Shown: piece after piece, positions 46,681-54,119 of the stretch
Numbering within the stretch: position 1 is the first letter of the stretch
Layout of the letters: every line of letters begins with the position of its first letter
From: an uncultured Dorea sp.
GTDB lineage: Bacteria > Bacillota > Clostridia > Lachnospirales > Lachnospiraceae
Reading direction: 5' to 3'
DNA: 64,000 nucleotides
NCBI GenBank assembly: GCA_900543415.1
Contig: UQRE01000005.1
Location: forward strand, 1 to 64,000
Notes under the pieces: model-generated
Told to the model about the DNA's origin: nothing
Databases searched by the model: none
Seen by the model: only the letters and a program-made list of their open reading frames with translations
Position numbers and translations under genes: made by a program

Positions 46681-48933
46681 ATGCAGGAAGAAAAAAGAGT
46701 ACATCACGACCACGAGCATCACCACGAAGGCTGCGGTCACGAGCATCATCACGACCACACGCATGAGCATCATCACGACCATGCTCACGAGCACGGACAT
46801 CATGCTAAGAGCAGTAAGGTGAATGTCCCTGTAGGCATGAAAAAAACAGTGTATATATTGGAGAATTTAGGCTGTGCCAACTGTGCAGCGAAGATGGAGC
46901 GAAAGATTAATGAGCTTCCGAATGTGGAAGAAGCGGTAATTACTTATGCTACCAAACAGTTAATTATAGTGGGAGAACACACAGAAAATCTTTTGCCGGA
47001 AATACAAAAAATATGCGCTGATATTGAAGAAGAGGTTCGAGTCATTCCTAAAAAAGAGAAGGCTCCTAAAAAGAAAGAAAAAAAATCAATTTTTGCTGAA
47101 AATAGAAAAACCTTTATCCAGATTGGTGTGGGAGCAATTTTGTTTTTGATTGGTATCTTAATAGAAGACACCTCTGCGGGAATTGTTTCGGCTGTGTGCT
47201 TTGCTCTGGCATATGTAATCTTGGGTGTAGAGATTGTCGTAAGTGCAGTGAAAAATTTGATGAAAGGGCATGTGTTTGATGAAAATTTTCTCATGAGCGT
47301 AGCTACGATTGCTGCTTTTGTGATCGGTGATTTTGCAGAGGCGGTAGGCGTTATGTTATTTTACCGAGTGGGAGAGTTATTTGAAGAAATTGCTGTAAGC
47401 AGAAGCCGTTCGCAGATTATGGATGCAGTTGACCTTAGACCAGAGGTTGTCGGACGCATAGATGGTGAAGAAGTGACAATGATTCCGGCAGAAGAGGCAA
47501 AAGTTGGAGATATCCTTCTGGTACGTTCCGGTGACAGAATCCCATTGGACGGTAAAGTACTTGATGGAACCAGTCAGCTTGATACATCGGCGGTGACAGG
47601 AGAACCGGTGCCGGTTCGTGTATATCCGGGTGTGGAAGTCTATTCTGGATGTGTCAATACCGGAGGTGTGCTTAAAATCGAAGTGCAGAAGCCGCTCAGT
47701 GAATCTATGGTGAGCAGGATTCTTGATTCAGTGGAAAATGCGGCGGCAAGTAAACCTAAGATTGATCGATTCATTACGCGATTTGCCAGAGTGTATACTC
47801 CGGTAGTAGTTGTGCTGGCTCTGGCAACGGCGATCATTCCGTCAATTCTCACAGGAGATTGGAATCATTGGGTGTATACTGCAATCACCTTCCTTGTCAT
47901 CAGTTGCCCATGCGCCCTTGTGTTGAGCGTACCGCTGGCGTTTTTCTCAGGTATCGGCAGCGGCTCTAAAAAAGGAATTTTGTTCAAGGGCGGCGTAGCG
48001 ATTGAAGCGTTAAAAAATATAAAAGCAGTTGTAATGGATAAGACCGGCACAATTACAAAAGGTACTTTTACAGTACAAAGGATAATCAGCCTTCACCGGT
48101 TGACGCAGAAGCAGATTCTTACTATGGCAGCAGACTGTGAACTTGCTTCCACACATCCGGTAGCTGTAAGTATCGTCGCCGAAGCGAAAAAGAGGGAATT
48201 AAAGCTGACAAGACCAACCGAGGTGGAAGAGATTTCGGGAAAGGGAATCCGAGCAGTTTTTCCGGAAGGTACGGTGTTATGTGGAAATAGAAGCCTAATG
48301 GAAATGTATCATGTAGATATGGATGGTTATGATAACGAAGAATATGGAACAGAAGCTTTATTAGCGGTAGATGGCAGACTGGAAGGATATCTGGTTGTAG
48401 CGGATGTGGTGAAGCCGGAGGCAGCAGGCGCTGTAGAGCAATTAAGAAATCTTGGACTTGTAACAGCGATTCTGACCGGAGATGAGAGAAACAGTGCCAA
48501 GGCGATTGCTAATCAGGTGAAGATTGATGAAGTGCATGCAGAACTTCTTCCGCAGGATAAGTTGACACATCTTCAAGACATTCGAAAGAAGAGAGGTTCT
48601 GTTCTGTTTGTAGGAGATGGCATCAATGATGCTCCGGTTTTAGCAGGAGCAGATGTGGGAGCTGCGATGGGAAGCGGGGCAGACGCAGCCATTGAGGCGG
48701 CAGATGTTGTGTTCATGACCTCTTCTGTGGAGGCGATACCACAGTCTATAGAAATTGCAAAGAATGTGGGGAAGATTGCGATACAAAATGTAGTATTTGC
48801 ACTGGCTATAAAGTTTTTAGTTATGATTCTCGGTCTGGCCGGTTATGCAAATATGTGGATGGCAGTTTTTGCCGATACCGGAGTTGCAATGCTTTGTGTG
48901 TTAAATTCCATTCGGATTTTGTATCGAAAATAA
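46681..48933 (+). CDS. Heavy-metal P1B-type ATPase with His-rich N-terminus
   Basis: The ATG at 46681 (750 aa) follows GGAGGAG. Residues about 6-42 are dominated by His, Glu and Asp (repeats like HEHHHDH). An HMA domain (about 55-120) follows with C65xxC68 in LGCANCAAK. About six to eight transmembrane helices include CPC (409-411) in SCPCALVLS, phosphorylation D453 in DKTGT, and GDGINDAPVLAGADVG. CPC, His-rich tail and SmtB-type operator fit Zn/Cd/Co export. It would pump metal out at the cytoplasmic membrane. Confidence 0.93.
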   Translation: MQEEKRVHHDHEHHHEGCGHEHHHDHTHEHHHDHAHEHGHHAKSSKVNVPVGMKKTVYILENLGCANCAAKMERKINELPNVEEAVITYATKQLIIVGEHTENLLPEIQKICADIEEEVRVIPKKEKAPKKKEKKSIFAENRKTFIQIGVGAILFLIGILIEDTSAGIVSAVCFALAYVILGVEIVVSAVKNLMKGHVFDENFLMSVATIAAFVIGDFAEAVGVMLFYRVGELFEEIAVSRSRSQIMDAVDLRPEVVGRIDGEEVTMIPAEEAKVGDILLVRSGDRIPLDGKVLDGTSQLDTSAVTGEPVPVRVYPGVEVYSGCVNTGGVLKIEVQKPLSESMVSRILDSVENAAASKPKIDRFITRFARVYTPVVVVLALATAIIPSILTGDWNHWVYTAITFLVISCPCALVLSVPLAFFSGIGSGSKKGILFKGGVAIEALKNIKAVVMDKTGTITKGTFTVQRIISLHRLTQKQILTMAADCELASTHPVAVSIVAEAKKRELKLTRPTEVEEISGKGIRAVFPEGTVLCGNRSLMEMYHVDMDGYDNEEYGTEALLAVDGRLEGYLVVADVVKPEAAGAVEQLRNLGLVTAILTGDERNSAKAIANQVKIDEVHAELLPQDKLTHLQDIRKKRGSVLFVGDGINDAPVLAGADVGAAMGSGADAAIEAADVVFMTSSVEAIPQSIEIAKNVGKIAIQNVVFALAIKFLVMILGLAGYANMWMAVFADTGVAMLCVLNSIRILYRK

Positions 48934-48993
48934 GACGATATGATGAAAAATCTGAAGAAATAGTTACGAAAATATTAATTTTGGTTGTGTTTG

Positions 48994-49028
48994 TGCCAAA
49001 TGGTTGAAATGATTTCGACCATTTGGCA
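48994..49028. other. Long hairpin between the P-type ATPase and arsR
   Basis: Sixteen-base arms (48994-49009 and 49013-49028, one G-T wobble) enclose a three-base loop. No T run follows, so it is not a classical terminator. It may protect or process mRNA, or be a protein site. Confidence 0.6.
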
Positions 49029-49075
49029 TAATTAACCAATAGACCAATGCTCATAGAGTCGAAAGGGAGGAGTCT

Positions 49076-49435
49076 ATGAAAAGAGAAGAAGTAGAATGTT
49101 GTGAAGAGTTGCTTGTTCATGACCAGAAGGTTCAAGAAGTGCTGAAAGAGATGCCAAGCGAAGAGACGCTAAAAGAACTTGCAGATTTTTATAAAGTATT
49201 TGGAGATGCTACGAGGGTGAAGATTCTGTTTGTTCTTTTACAGGCGGAGATGTGTGTATGCGATCTTGCAGAGACATTGGGAATGACGCAGTCGGCTATT
49301 TCTCATCAACTTCGAGTGTTGAAACAAATGAAGCTGGTCAAAAACAGGAGAGAAGGGAAAACGGTATATTATTCCCTCGCAGATGGCCATATACAGAACA
49401 TCATCAGTCAGGGAATGGAACATATTTTAGAATGA
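49076..49435 (+). CDS. ArsR/SmtB family metal-sensing repressor
   Basis: This 119-residue winged-helix protein contains FGDATRVKILFVLL, then MCVCDLAE (the CxC of ArsR/CadC alpha-3), and the recognition helix TQSAISHQLRVLK. At the C-terminus DGHIQNIISQGMEHILE reproduces exactly the D-x-H-x10-H-x2-E zinc site of SmtB/CzrA alpha-5. It should sense Zn(II) or Co(II) by alpha-5, with possible Cd or Pb sensing through the cysteines. It lies between two P-type ATPases and likely binds 46611-46630. Confidence 0.93.
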   Translation: MKREEVECCEELLVHDQKVQEVLKEMPSEETLKELADFYKVFGDATRVKILFVLLQAEMCVCDLAETLGMTQSAISHQLRVLKQMKLVKNRREGKTVYYSLADGHIQNIISQGMEHILE

Positions 49436-49466
49436 TTTACATATAGTTATAAAAAGGAAAAGAAGT

Positions 49467-51329
49467 ATGACAGCGGAATTGAAAAAGAGAAGTATTATTT
49501 ATGGAGCCGGAGTATTTATTTACGTGTGTGCTATCGCGACAACTACGTATAATATGATGGGGGACTGGGCAAAGTTCATATGGTTTTTGACAGCGTATCT
49601 TATTATAGGATTTGATGTGTTTAAAACACTGTGCGAGAAGCTGTTTCAGAAGAAGGTTTTAACGGAGTATACGTTAATGACTTTAGCTACAGTTGGAGCT
49701 TTTGGAATCGGAAGATATACCGAAGGCGTGTTAGTGATGCTCCTCTTTGAACTTGGTGTTATCTTTGAAGCATATTCCACTGACAGTGCGAAGCGGTCAA
49801 TAGAAGAGATGATCGACATCCGTCCGCCTTATGCGACAAGGAAATCAGAGGACGGAGAGGTGAAAGTACAGCCGGCAGAACTTGAGGTTGGCGATGTGAT
49901 CGTGATAAGACCTGGGGAACGCATTCCGGTGGATGCACTTGTACAGACTGGATCTTCTATGGTGGATACGAAGGCTGTGACTGGTGAACCGGTACCGCGC
50001 AAAGTCAGAGAATCCAGTTTTATTTACAGTGGATGTATTAATCTGAGTGGTGTGCTGGAAGCGAAGACTGTGAAAGTGTACAATGATTCTACAGTTTCCA
50101 AGATTATGGACATGGTAGAAGACGCACAGAAGAGACAATCCGAGAGCGAGACATTTATTTCGAAATTTTCAAGAGTCTATACACCGGTGATGTTTTTCTT
50201 TGCGCTGTTTGTTATGATCTATCCGCCGCTTACTTTTTCTTACGGGAACTGGTCGACATGGGTATATCGCGGTCTGATCTTTTTGATTGCTGCCTGTCCA
50301 AGCGGACTTGTCATGTCTGTGCCAATTGCATTCCTTGGCGGGCTTGCCTCTGCGGCAAGACAGGGGATTGTGATCAAGGGTGCAAATTATCTGGAAGATC
50401 TGGCGCAGGCGGACACGTTTGTGTTTGATAAGACCGGAACCTTGACAGAAGGCGTATTTACAGTGCGTGAGATTCATCCGGTACAGGTAGGAGAAGAGGA
50501 ACTTCTGGAGATTGCCGCACATGCAGAGAGTTATTCGAATCATCCGATTGCGCGTGCGCTTCTGGATGCTTACGGAGAAGCGGTAGAAAAAGAGCAGGTC
50601 AGTCATGTAAAAGAGCTTCCGGGTTACGGAGTGACTGCGGTTTATGATGGTCAGAAAATTCTTGTTGGAAATTATCATCTGCTAGAGAAATATGAGATTC
50701 CGGTGGACGAGGTTGAATCTGCAGGAACCGTAATCTATATAGCGGTGGATAAGAAATATGCGGGCTATATTATTATTTCGGACGTGCTTAAGAAGGATGC
50801 CGGATGGACACTGAGATATCTGAAGGAGAAATGTCAGGGCGTTCTTGTCATGCTGACCGGTGATACAGAAAGTTCTGCTATGGAAACTGCGCAGGAACTG
50901 GATATGGACTATGCGTATACGGATCTGTTGCCGGGAGATAAGCTGGAACAGCTGGAAGATTTCCTTATGGTGCAGGATGCGAGAGAGCGTCTTGTATGTG
51001 TGGGAGACGGTATCAATGATGCTCCGGTTCTTGCCAGAGCAGATGTGGGGATTGCCATGGGAGCGCTTGGTTCGGCTGCTGCGATAGAGGCGGCGGATAT
51101 TGTGCTGATGGAAGATGAATTGTCTAAAATTGTGGATGCGATCCGCATTTCCAAAGAAACTCTTCGTGTAGTGAATCACAATATTACATTTGCATTAGCA
51201 ATCAAGTTTATGATATTATTTTTTGCAGTTGTAGGATATTTCGGAATGTGGGAGGCGATTATTGCAGAAGTTGCTGTTGTGTTTATCGCGATTCTGAATG
51301 CAGTAGGAGTAGTAAGATATGTAGCATAG
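49467..51329 (+). CDS. P-type metal ATPase without HMA domain, CPS motif
   Basis: This 620-residue P1B-like ATPase has no N-terminal metal-binding domain. The translocation motif is C277-P-S in AACPSGLVMSVP instead of CPC. The phosphorylation site DKTGTLTEG, the TGES-like TGEP in AVTGEPVP, and GDGINDAPVLARADVGIAMG are intact, so it should hydrolyse ATP. The ion may differ from that of the upstream CPC pump. It starts 31 bases after arsR, indicating shared metal control. Membrane helices group as two pairs before the A domain, two around CPS, and two at the C-terminus. Confidence 0.9.
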   Translation: MTAELKKRSIIYGAGVFIYVCAIATTTYNMMGDWAKFIWFLTAYLIIGFDVFKTLCEKLFQKKVLTEYTLMTLATVGAFGIGRYTEGVLVMLLFELGVIFEAYSTDSAKRSIEEMIDIRPPYATRKSEDGEVKVQPAELEVGDVIVIRPGERIPVDALVQTGSSMVDTKAVTGEPVPRKVRESSFIYSGCINLSGVLEAKTVKVYNDSTVSKIMDMVEDAQKRQSESETFISKFSRVYTPVMFFFALFVMIYPPLTFSYGNWSTWVYRGLIFLIAACPSGLVMSVPIAFLGGLASAARQGIVIKGANYLEDLAQADTFVFDKTGTLTEGVFTVREIHPVQVGEEELLEIAAHAESYSNHPIARALLDAYGEAVEKEQVSHVKELPGYGVTAVYDGQKILVGNYHLLEKYEIPVDEVESAGTVIYIAVDKKYAGYIIISDVLKKDAGWTLRYLKEKCQGVLVMLTGDTESSAMETAQELDMDYAYTDLLPGDKLEQLEDFLMVQDARERLVCVGDGINDAPVLARADVGIAMGALGSAAAIEAADIVLMEDELSKIVDAIRISKETLRVVNHNITFALAIKFMILFFAVVGYFGMWEAIIAEVAVVFIAILNAVGVVRYVA

Positions 51330-51337
51330 GAGGACGT

Positions 51338-51865
51338 ATGAGAAAAGTATGGCGTGTATTTCCGGCAGTGCTGTTGCTGATGATCCTTTTGACGGGTTGT
51401 GGGAAGAATCCTTATAAAGAAGGAATGGAACAGCTGGAAGCCGGGCAATATAAAGAAGCAGAAGTAAATTTTAAGAAGGCAGTTGAGAAAGAAAAGAATC
51501 TGGCAGATTCTTGCCGTGGACTTGGGATAGCCTGTTTTGAACAGAAGGATTACGAAGGAGCGCGAAAGGCACTGAAGCAGGCGTTAAAGGAAGGAACAGA
51601 AAAGACGGGAACAATCTACAATCTTCTTGGAGCCTGTGAACTGGAGCTTGGAAATTATGAAGAGGCGTTATCCTGTTATGAGAAGGGGCTGGAAGCTGAG
51701 GGAAACAGTAAGGCGCTGAAGCAGGAAATGGAGTACAATGCGATTGTCGCATGTGAAGGTATGGAAGACTGGGAACAGGCGAAAGAAAGGCTTGAAAAAT
51801 ATACGGACAAATATCCGGAAGATGAAGAAGCAGAAAAAGAGGCGGAATTTTTAGAGACAAGATAG
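51338..51865 (+). CDS. TPR-repeat lipoprotein
   Basis: The start at 51338 (175 aa) follows TAGGAGG, directly after the ATPase stop. The lipobox is LILLTGC... near residue 20 (ILLTGCGK). Three to four tetratricopeptide units follow (YKEGMEQLEAGQYKEAEVNFKKA in outline, ADSCRGLGIACFEQKDYEGA, IYNLLGACELELGNYEEAL). It is a surface-anchored scaffold of unknown partner. A longer upstream in-frame ORF lies inside the ATPase gene and is rejected. Confidence 0.85.
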   Translation: MRKVWRVFPAVLLLMILLTGCGKNPYKEGMEQLEAGQYKEAEVNFKKAVEKEKNLADSCRGLGIACFEQKDYEGARKALKQALKEGTEKTGTIYNLLGACELELGNYEEALSCYEKGLEAEGNSKALKQEMEYNAIVACEGMEDWEQAKERLEKYTDKYPEDEEAEKEAEFLETR

Positions 51866-51877
51866 CAGAGGATATAT

Positions 51878-53125
51878 ATGATCGAATTAAAGAAGGAATC
51901 AGAGAGAGTGTTCCTCGTAGGTGTTGGTCTTCCGGGGCAGGATGATGTGGAAGATTCTTTGAAAGAATTATCAGAGCTTGCAGCGACAGCAGGAGCCCAG
52001 ACGGTAGGGCAGGTGATTCAGAGCCGGGAGCAGATTCACCCGGGAACCTATGTCGGAAAAGGAAAGATTGATGAAATCAAAGACCTGTTGTGGGAGCTTG
52101 ACGCAACAGGTATTATTTGTGATGATGAACTCTCGCCGGTACAGATGAAGAATCTTCAAGACGAGCTGGATGTCAAAGTAATGGACCGTACCTTGGTGAT
52201 CCTCGATATTTTCGCGGGGAGAGCGTCCACAAGTGAAGGAAAGATTCAAGTAGAGCTTGCACAGTTGAAATATCGTCAGACAAGACTTACCGGATTTGGT
52301 ACGGCGCTTTCCAGATTGGGAGGCGGAATCGGTACAAGAGGACCGGGAGAGAAGAAGCTTGAAATGGACAGGCGCCTGATCAAGAATCGAATCGCGCAGT
52401 TGAACCGAGAATTAAAAGAAGTAAAGAGACACCGAGAGGTGACCCGGGAGAGAAGAAGTAAGAATCATGTACCGGTGGTTGCAATTGTAGGATATACCAA
52501 TGCCGGAAAATCTACGCTTTTAAATACATTGACGGGGGCTGACATTCTGGCAGAAGATCAATTGTTTGCAACACTTGATCCCACGACACGGAGTTTAAAG
52601 CTGCCTAAAGGACAGGAAATCTTATTGACCGATACGGTAGGTTTTATTAAGAAATTGCCGCATCATTTGATCGAAGCTTTTAAAAGTACGCTGGAGGAGG
52701 CAAAGTATGCAGATATAATCCTGCATGTAGTGGACACATCCAGCCCTCAGATGGACAGCCAGATGTACACAGTTTATGAGACGCTTCAGAATCTGGGCGT
52801 GAAAGATAAACCGATCATTACGGTTTTTAATAAGCAGGACAGACTGGAAGAGGATAGTGTGATCCATGATTTCAAGGCGGATTATACGGTGAAGACGTCG
52901 GCAAAATCGGGAGAAGGATTGACAGAGCTTCAAGAAACGATCGAGGCGGTGTTGCGGGAGCAGAAGGTTTTTATCGAGAGAATCTATCCGTACAGCGATG
53001 CGGCAAAGATACAGTTAATCCGCAAGTACGGAGAACTGGAAACGGAAGAATACCGGGAAGACGGTATCTTCGTACGGGCGTATGTGCCGGTACAGGTGTA
53101 TGCAAAAGTATCAGCTTCGCTGTGA
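51878..53125 (+). CDS. hflX: GTPase HflX
   Basis: This 415-residue protein has the N-terminal HflX domain (residues about 1-190), with THPGTYVGKGK-like IHPGTYVGKGKIDEI, FAGRASTSEGKIQVELAQL and GIGTRGPGEKKLE. The G domain has G1 GYTNAGKSTL (from about 205), G3 DTVGF, G4 NKQD and G5 SAKSGEG. HflX splits stalled or heat-damaged ribosomes. The start at 51878 lies 12 bases after the TPR gene. Confidence 0.95.
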   Translation: MIELKKESERVFLVGVGLPGQDDVEDSLKELSELAATAGAQTVGQVIQSREQIHPGTYVGKGKIDEIKDLLWELDATGIICDDELSPVQMKNLQDELDVKVMDRTLVILDIFAGRASTSEGKIQVELAQLKYRQTRLTGFGTALSRLGGGIGTRGPGEKKLEMDRRLIKNRIAQLNRELKEVKRHREVTRERRSKNHVPVVAIVGYTNAGKSTLLNTLTGADILAEDQLFATLDPTTRSLKLPKGQEILLTDTVGFIKKLPHHLIEAFKSTLEEAKYADIILHVVDTSSPQMDSQMYTVYETLQNLGVKDKPIITVFNKQDRLEEDSVIHDFKADYTVKTSAKSGEGLTELQETIEAVLREQKVFIERIYPYSDAAKIQLIRKYGELETEEYREDGIFVRAYVPVQVYAKVSASL

Positions 53126-53131
53126 TTTTTC

Positions 53132-53160
53132 TTGAAATGACGTATCATGCCTGTTATGAT
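53132..53160 (+). promoter_or_regulatory. Promoter of the DapF-like gene
   Basis: TTGAAA (53132-53137), 17 bases and TATGAT (53155-53160) lie 54 bases before the ATG. Confidence 0.65.
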
Positions 53161-53214
53161 AGTACTAGATGTATATGAATGAACGGGAAAGATTCCCGAA
53201 ACCGGAGGTAGAAT

Positions 53215-54072
53215 ATGAAAGTTGTATTGGAACGTTATCATGGACTCGGAAATGATTATGTAGTATTCGATCCAAATAAAAATGAATTTGAACTTACACC
53301 GGAGAATGTGAAAATGATCTGTGACCGTAATGCAGGTCTTGGTTCTGATGGTGTGTTGGAAGGACCGATTCAGAAAGAAGAAGGAATGTATGTAAAAGTA
53401 TGGAATCCGGATGGAAGTGAATCGGAGACAAGTGGTAATGGAGTTCGTATTTTCGCCAAGTATTTGAAGGACGCAGGCTATGTTCAGAAGAAAAACTTTG
53501 TTCTGCACACAGGAAATGGCCCGGTAGAAGTTACGTTCTTAAATGAGGACGGCAGCAGACTTCGCGTATCTATGGGTAAATTATCTTTCTGGAGTGATGA
53601 TATTCCGGTGACCGGTGAACGTCGTGAAGTGATCAATGAAGATATGGTGTTTGGAAGAACACTTTATCCGGTAACTTGTGTCAGCATTGGTAATCCTCAT
53701 TGTGTAATCCCGATGAGAGAGATTTCCAAACCGCTTGTAACGAAGATCGGAGATTATGCAGAGATTGCAAGATACTTCCCAAATCGTATCAATACACAGA
53801 TTATGAAAGTGATCGACAAAGAGAATCTTGCCATTGAGATCTATGAAAGAGGTGCGGGTTATACACTGGCATCAGGAACCGGAGCATGTGCGGCGGCAGG
53901 CGTTGCTTACAAGCTTGGTATGACGAACAACAAAGTTGTGGTACATATGCCGGGCGGAGAGCTTCAGGTAGAAGTGGAAGACGACTGGACGGTATATATG
54001 ACCGGTGACGTGTTCTACGTTGCGAAGCTGACATTGAGCAATGAGTTCATAGAAAAATTAAGAAGCGTATAA
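53215..54072 (+). CDS. dapF: Diaminopimelate epimerase homologue lacking both catalytic cysteines
   Basis: This 285-residue protein has normal DapF length and both lobes: YHGLGNDYVVFD at the start, NPDGSESETSGNGVR, SIGNPHCVI, NRINTQ and ERGAGYTLASGTGAC. In DapF the acid/base pair is Cys73 (CGN) and Cys217 (ACGS/T). Here these are S73 (codon AGT, 53431-53433) and S220 (codon TCA, 53872-53874). Substrate-binding Asn, Glu and Arg appear kept. It may be a low-activity epimerase, a different isomerase or dehydratase, or a binding protein. It has its own promoter. SD CCGGAGGT. Confidence 0.85.
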   Translation: MKVVLERYHGLGNDYVVFDPNKNEFELTPENVKMICDRNAGLGSDGVLEGPIQKEEGMYVKVWNPDGSESETSGNGVRIFAKYLKDAGYVQKKNFVLHTGNGPVEVTFLNEDGSRLRVSMGKLSFWSDDIPVTGERREVINEDMVFGRTLYPVTCVSIGNPHCVIPMREISKPLVTKIGDYAEIARYFPNRINTQIMKVIDKENLAIEIYERGAGYTLASGTGACAAAGVAYKLGMTNNKVVVHMPGGELQVEVEDDWTVYMTGDVFYVAKLTLSNEFIEKLRSV

Positions 54073-54091
54073 GATAGAGATATGATATACT

Positions 54092-54119
54092 AAGGCATAG
54101 GAGGGAAATCCTATGCCTT
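54092..54119 (+). promoter_or_regulatory. Hairpin covering the addB ribosome binding site and start codon
   Basis: AAGGCATAGGA (54092-54102) pairs perfectly with TCCTATGCCTT (54109-54119) across GGGAAA. The AGGAGGG SD lies in the stem and loop, and the ATG (54113-54115) lies inside the 3' arm. It could limit addB translation or act as a weak terminator for the gene upstream. Confidence 0.7.

Noticed and set aside
46690..46805. Tandem GAGCATCATCACGAC-like repeats
   Set aside because: They encode the His-rich tail of the metal ATPase, so this is coding repetition and not a mobile or regulatory repeat.
51248..51337. N-terminal extension of the TPR lipoprotein
   Set aside because: It overlaps the end of the P-type ATPase in another frame and would bury the clear lipoprotein signal that starts at 51338.
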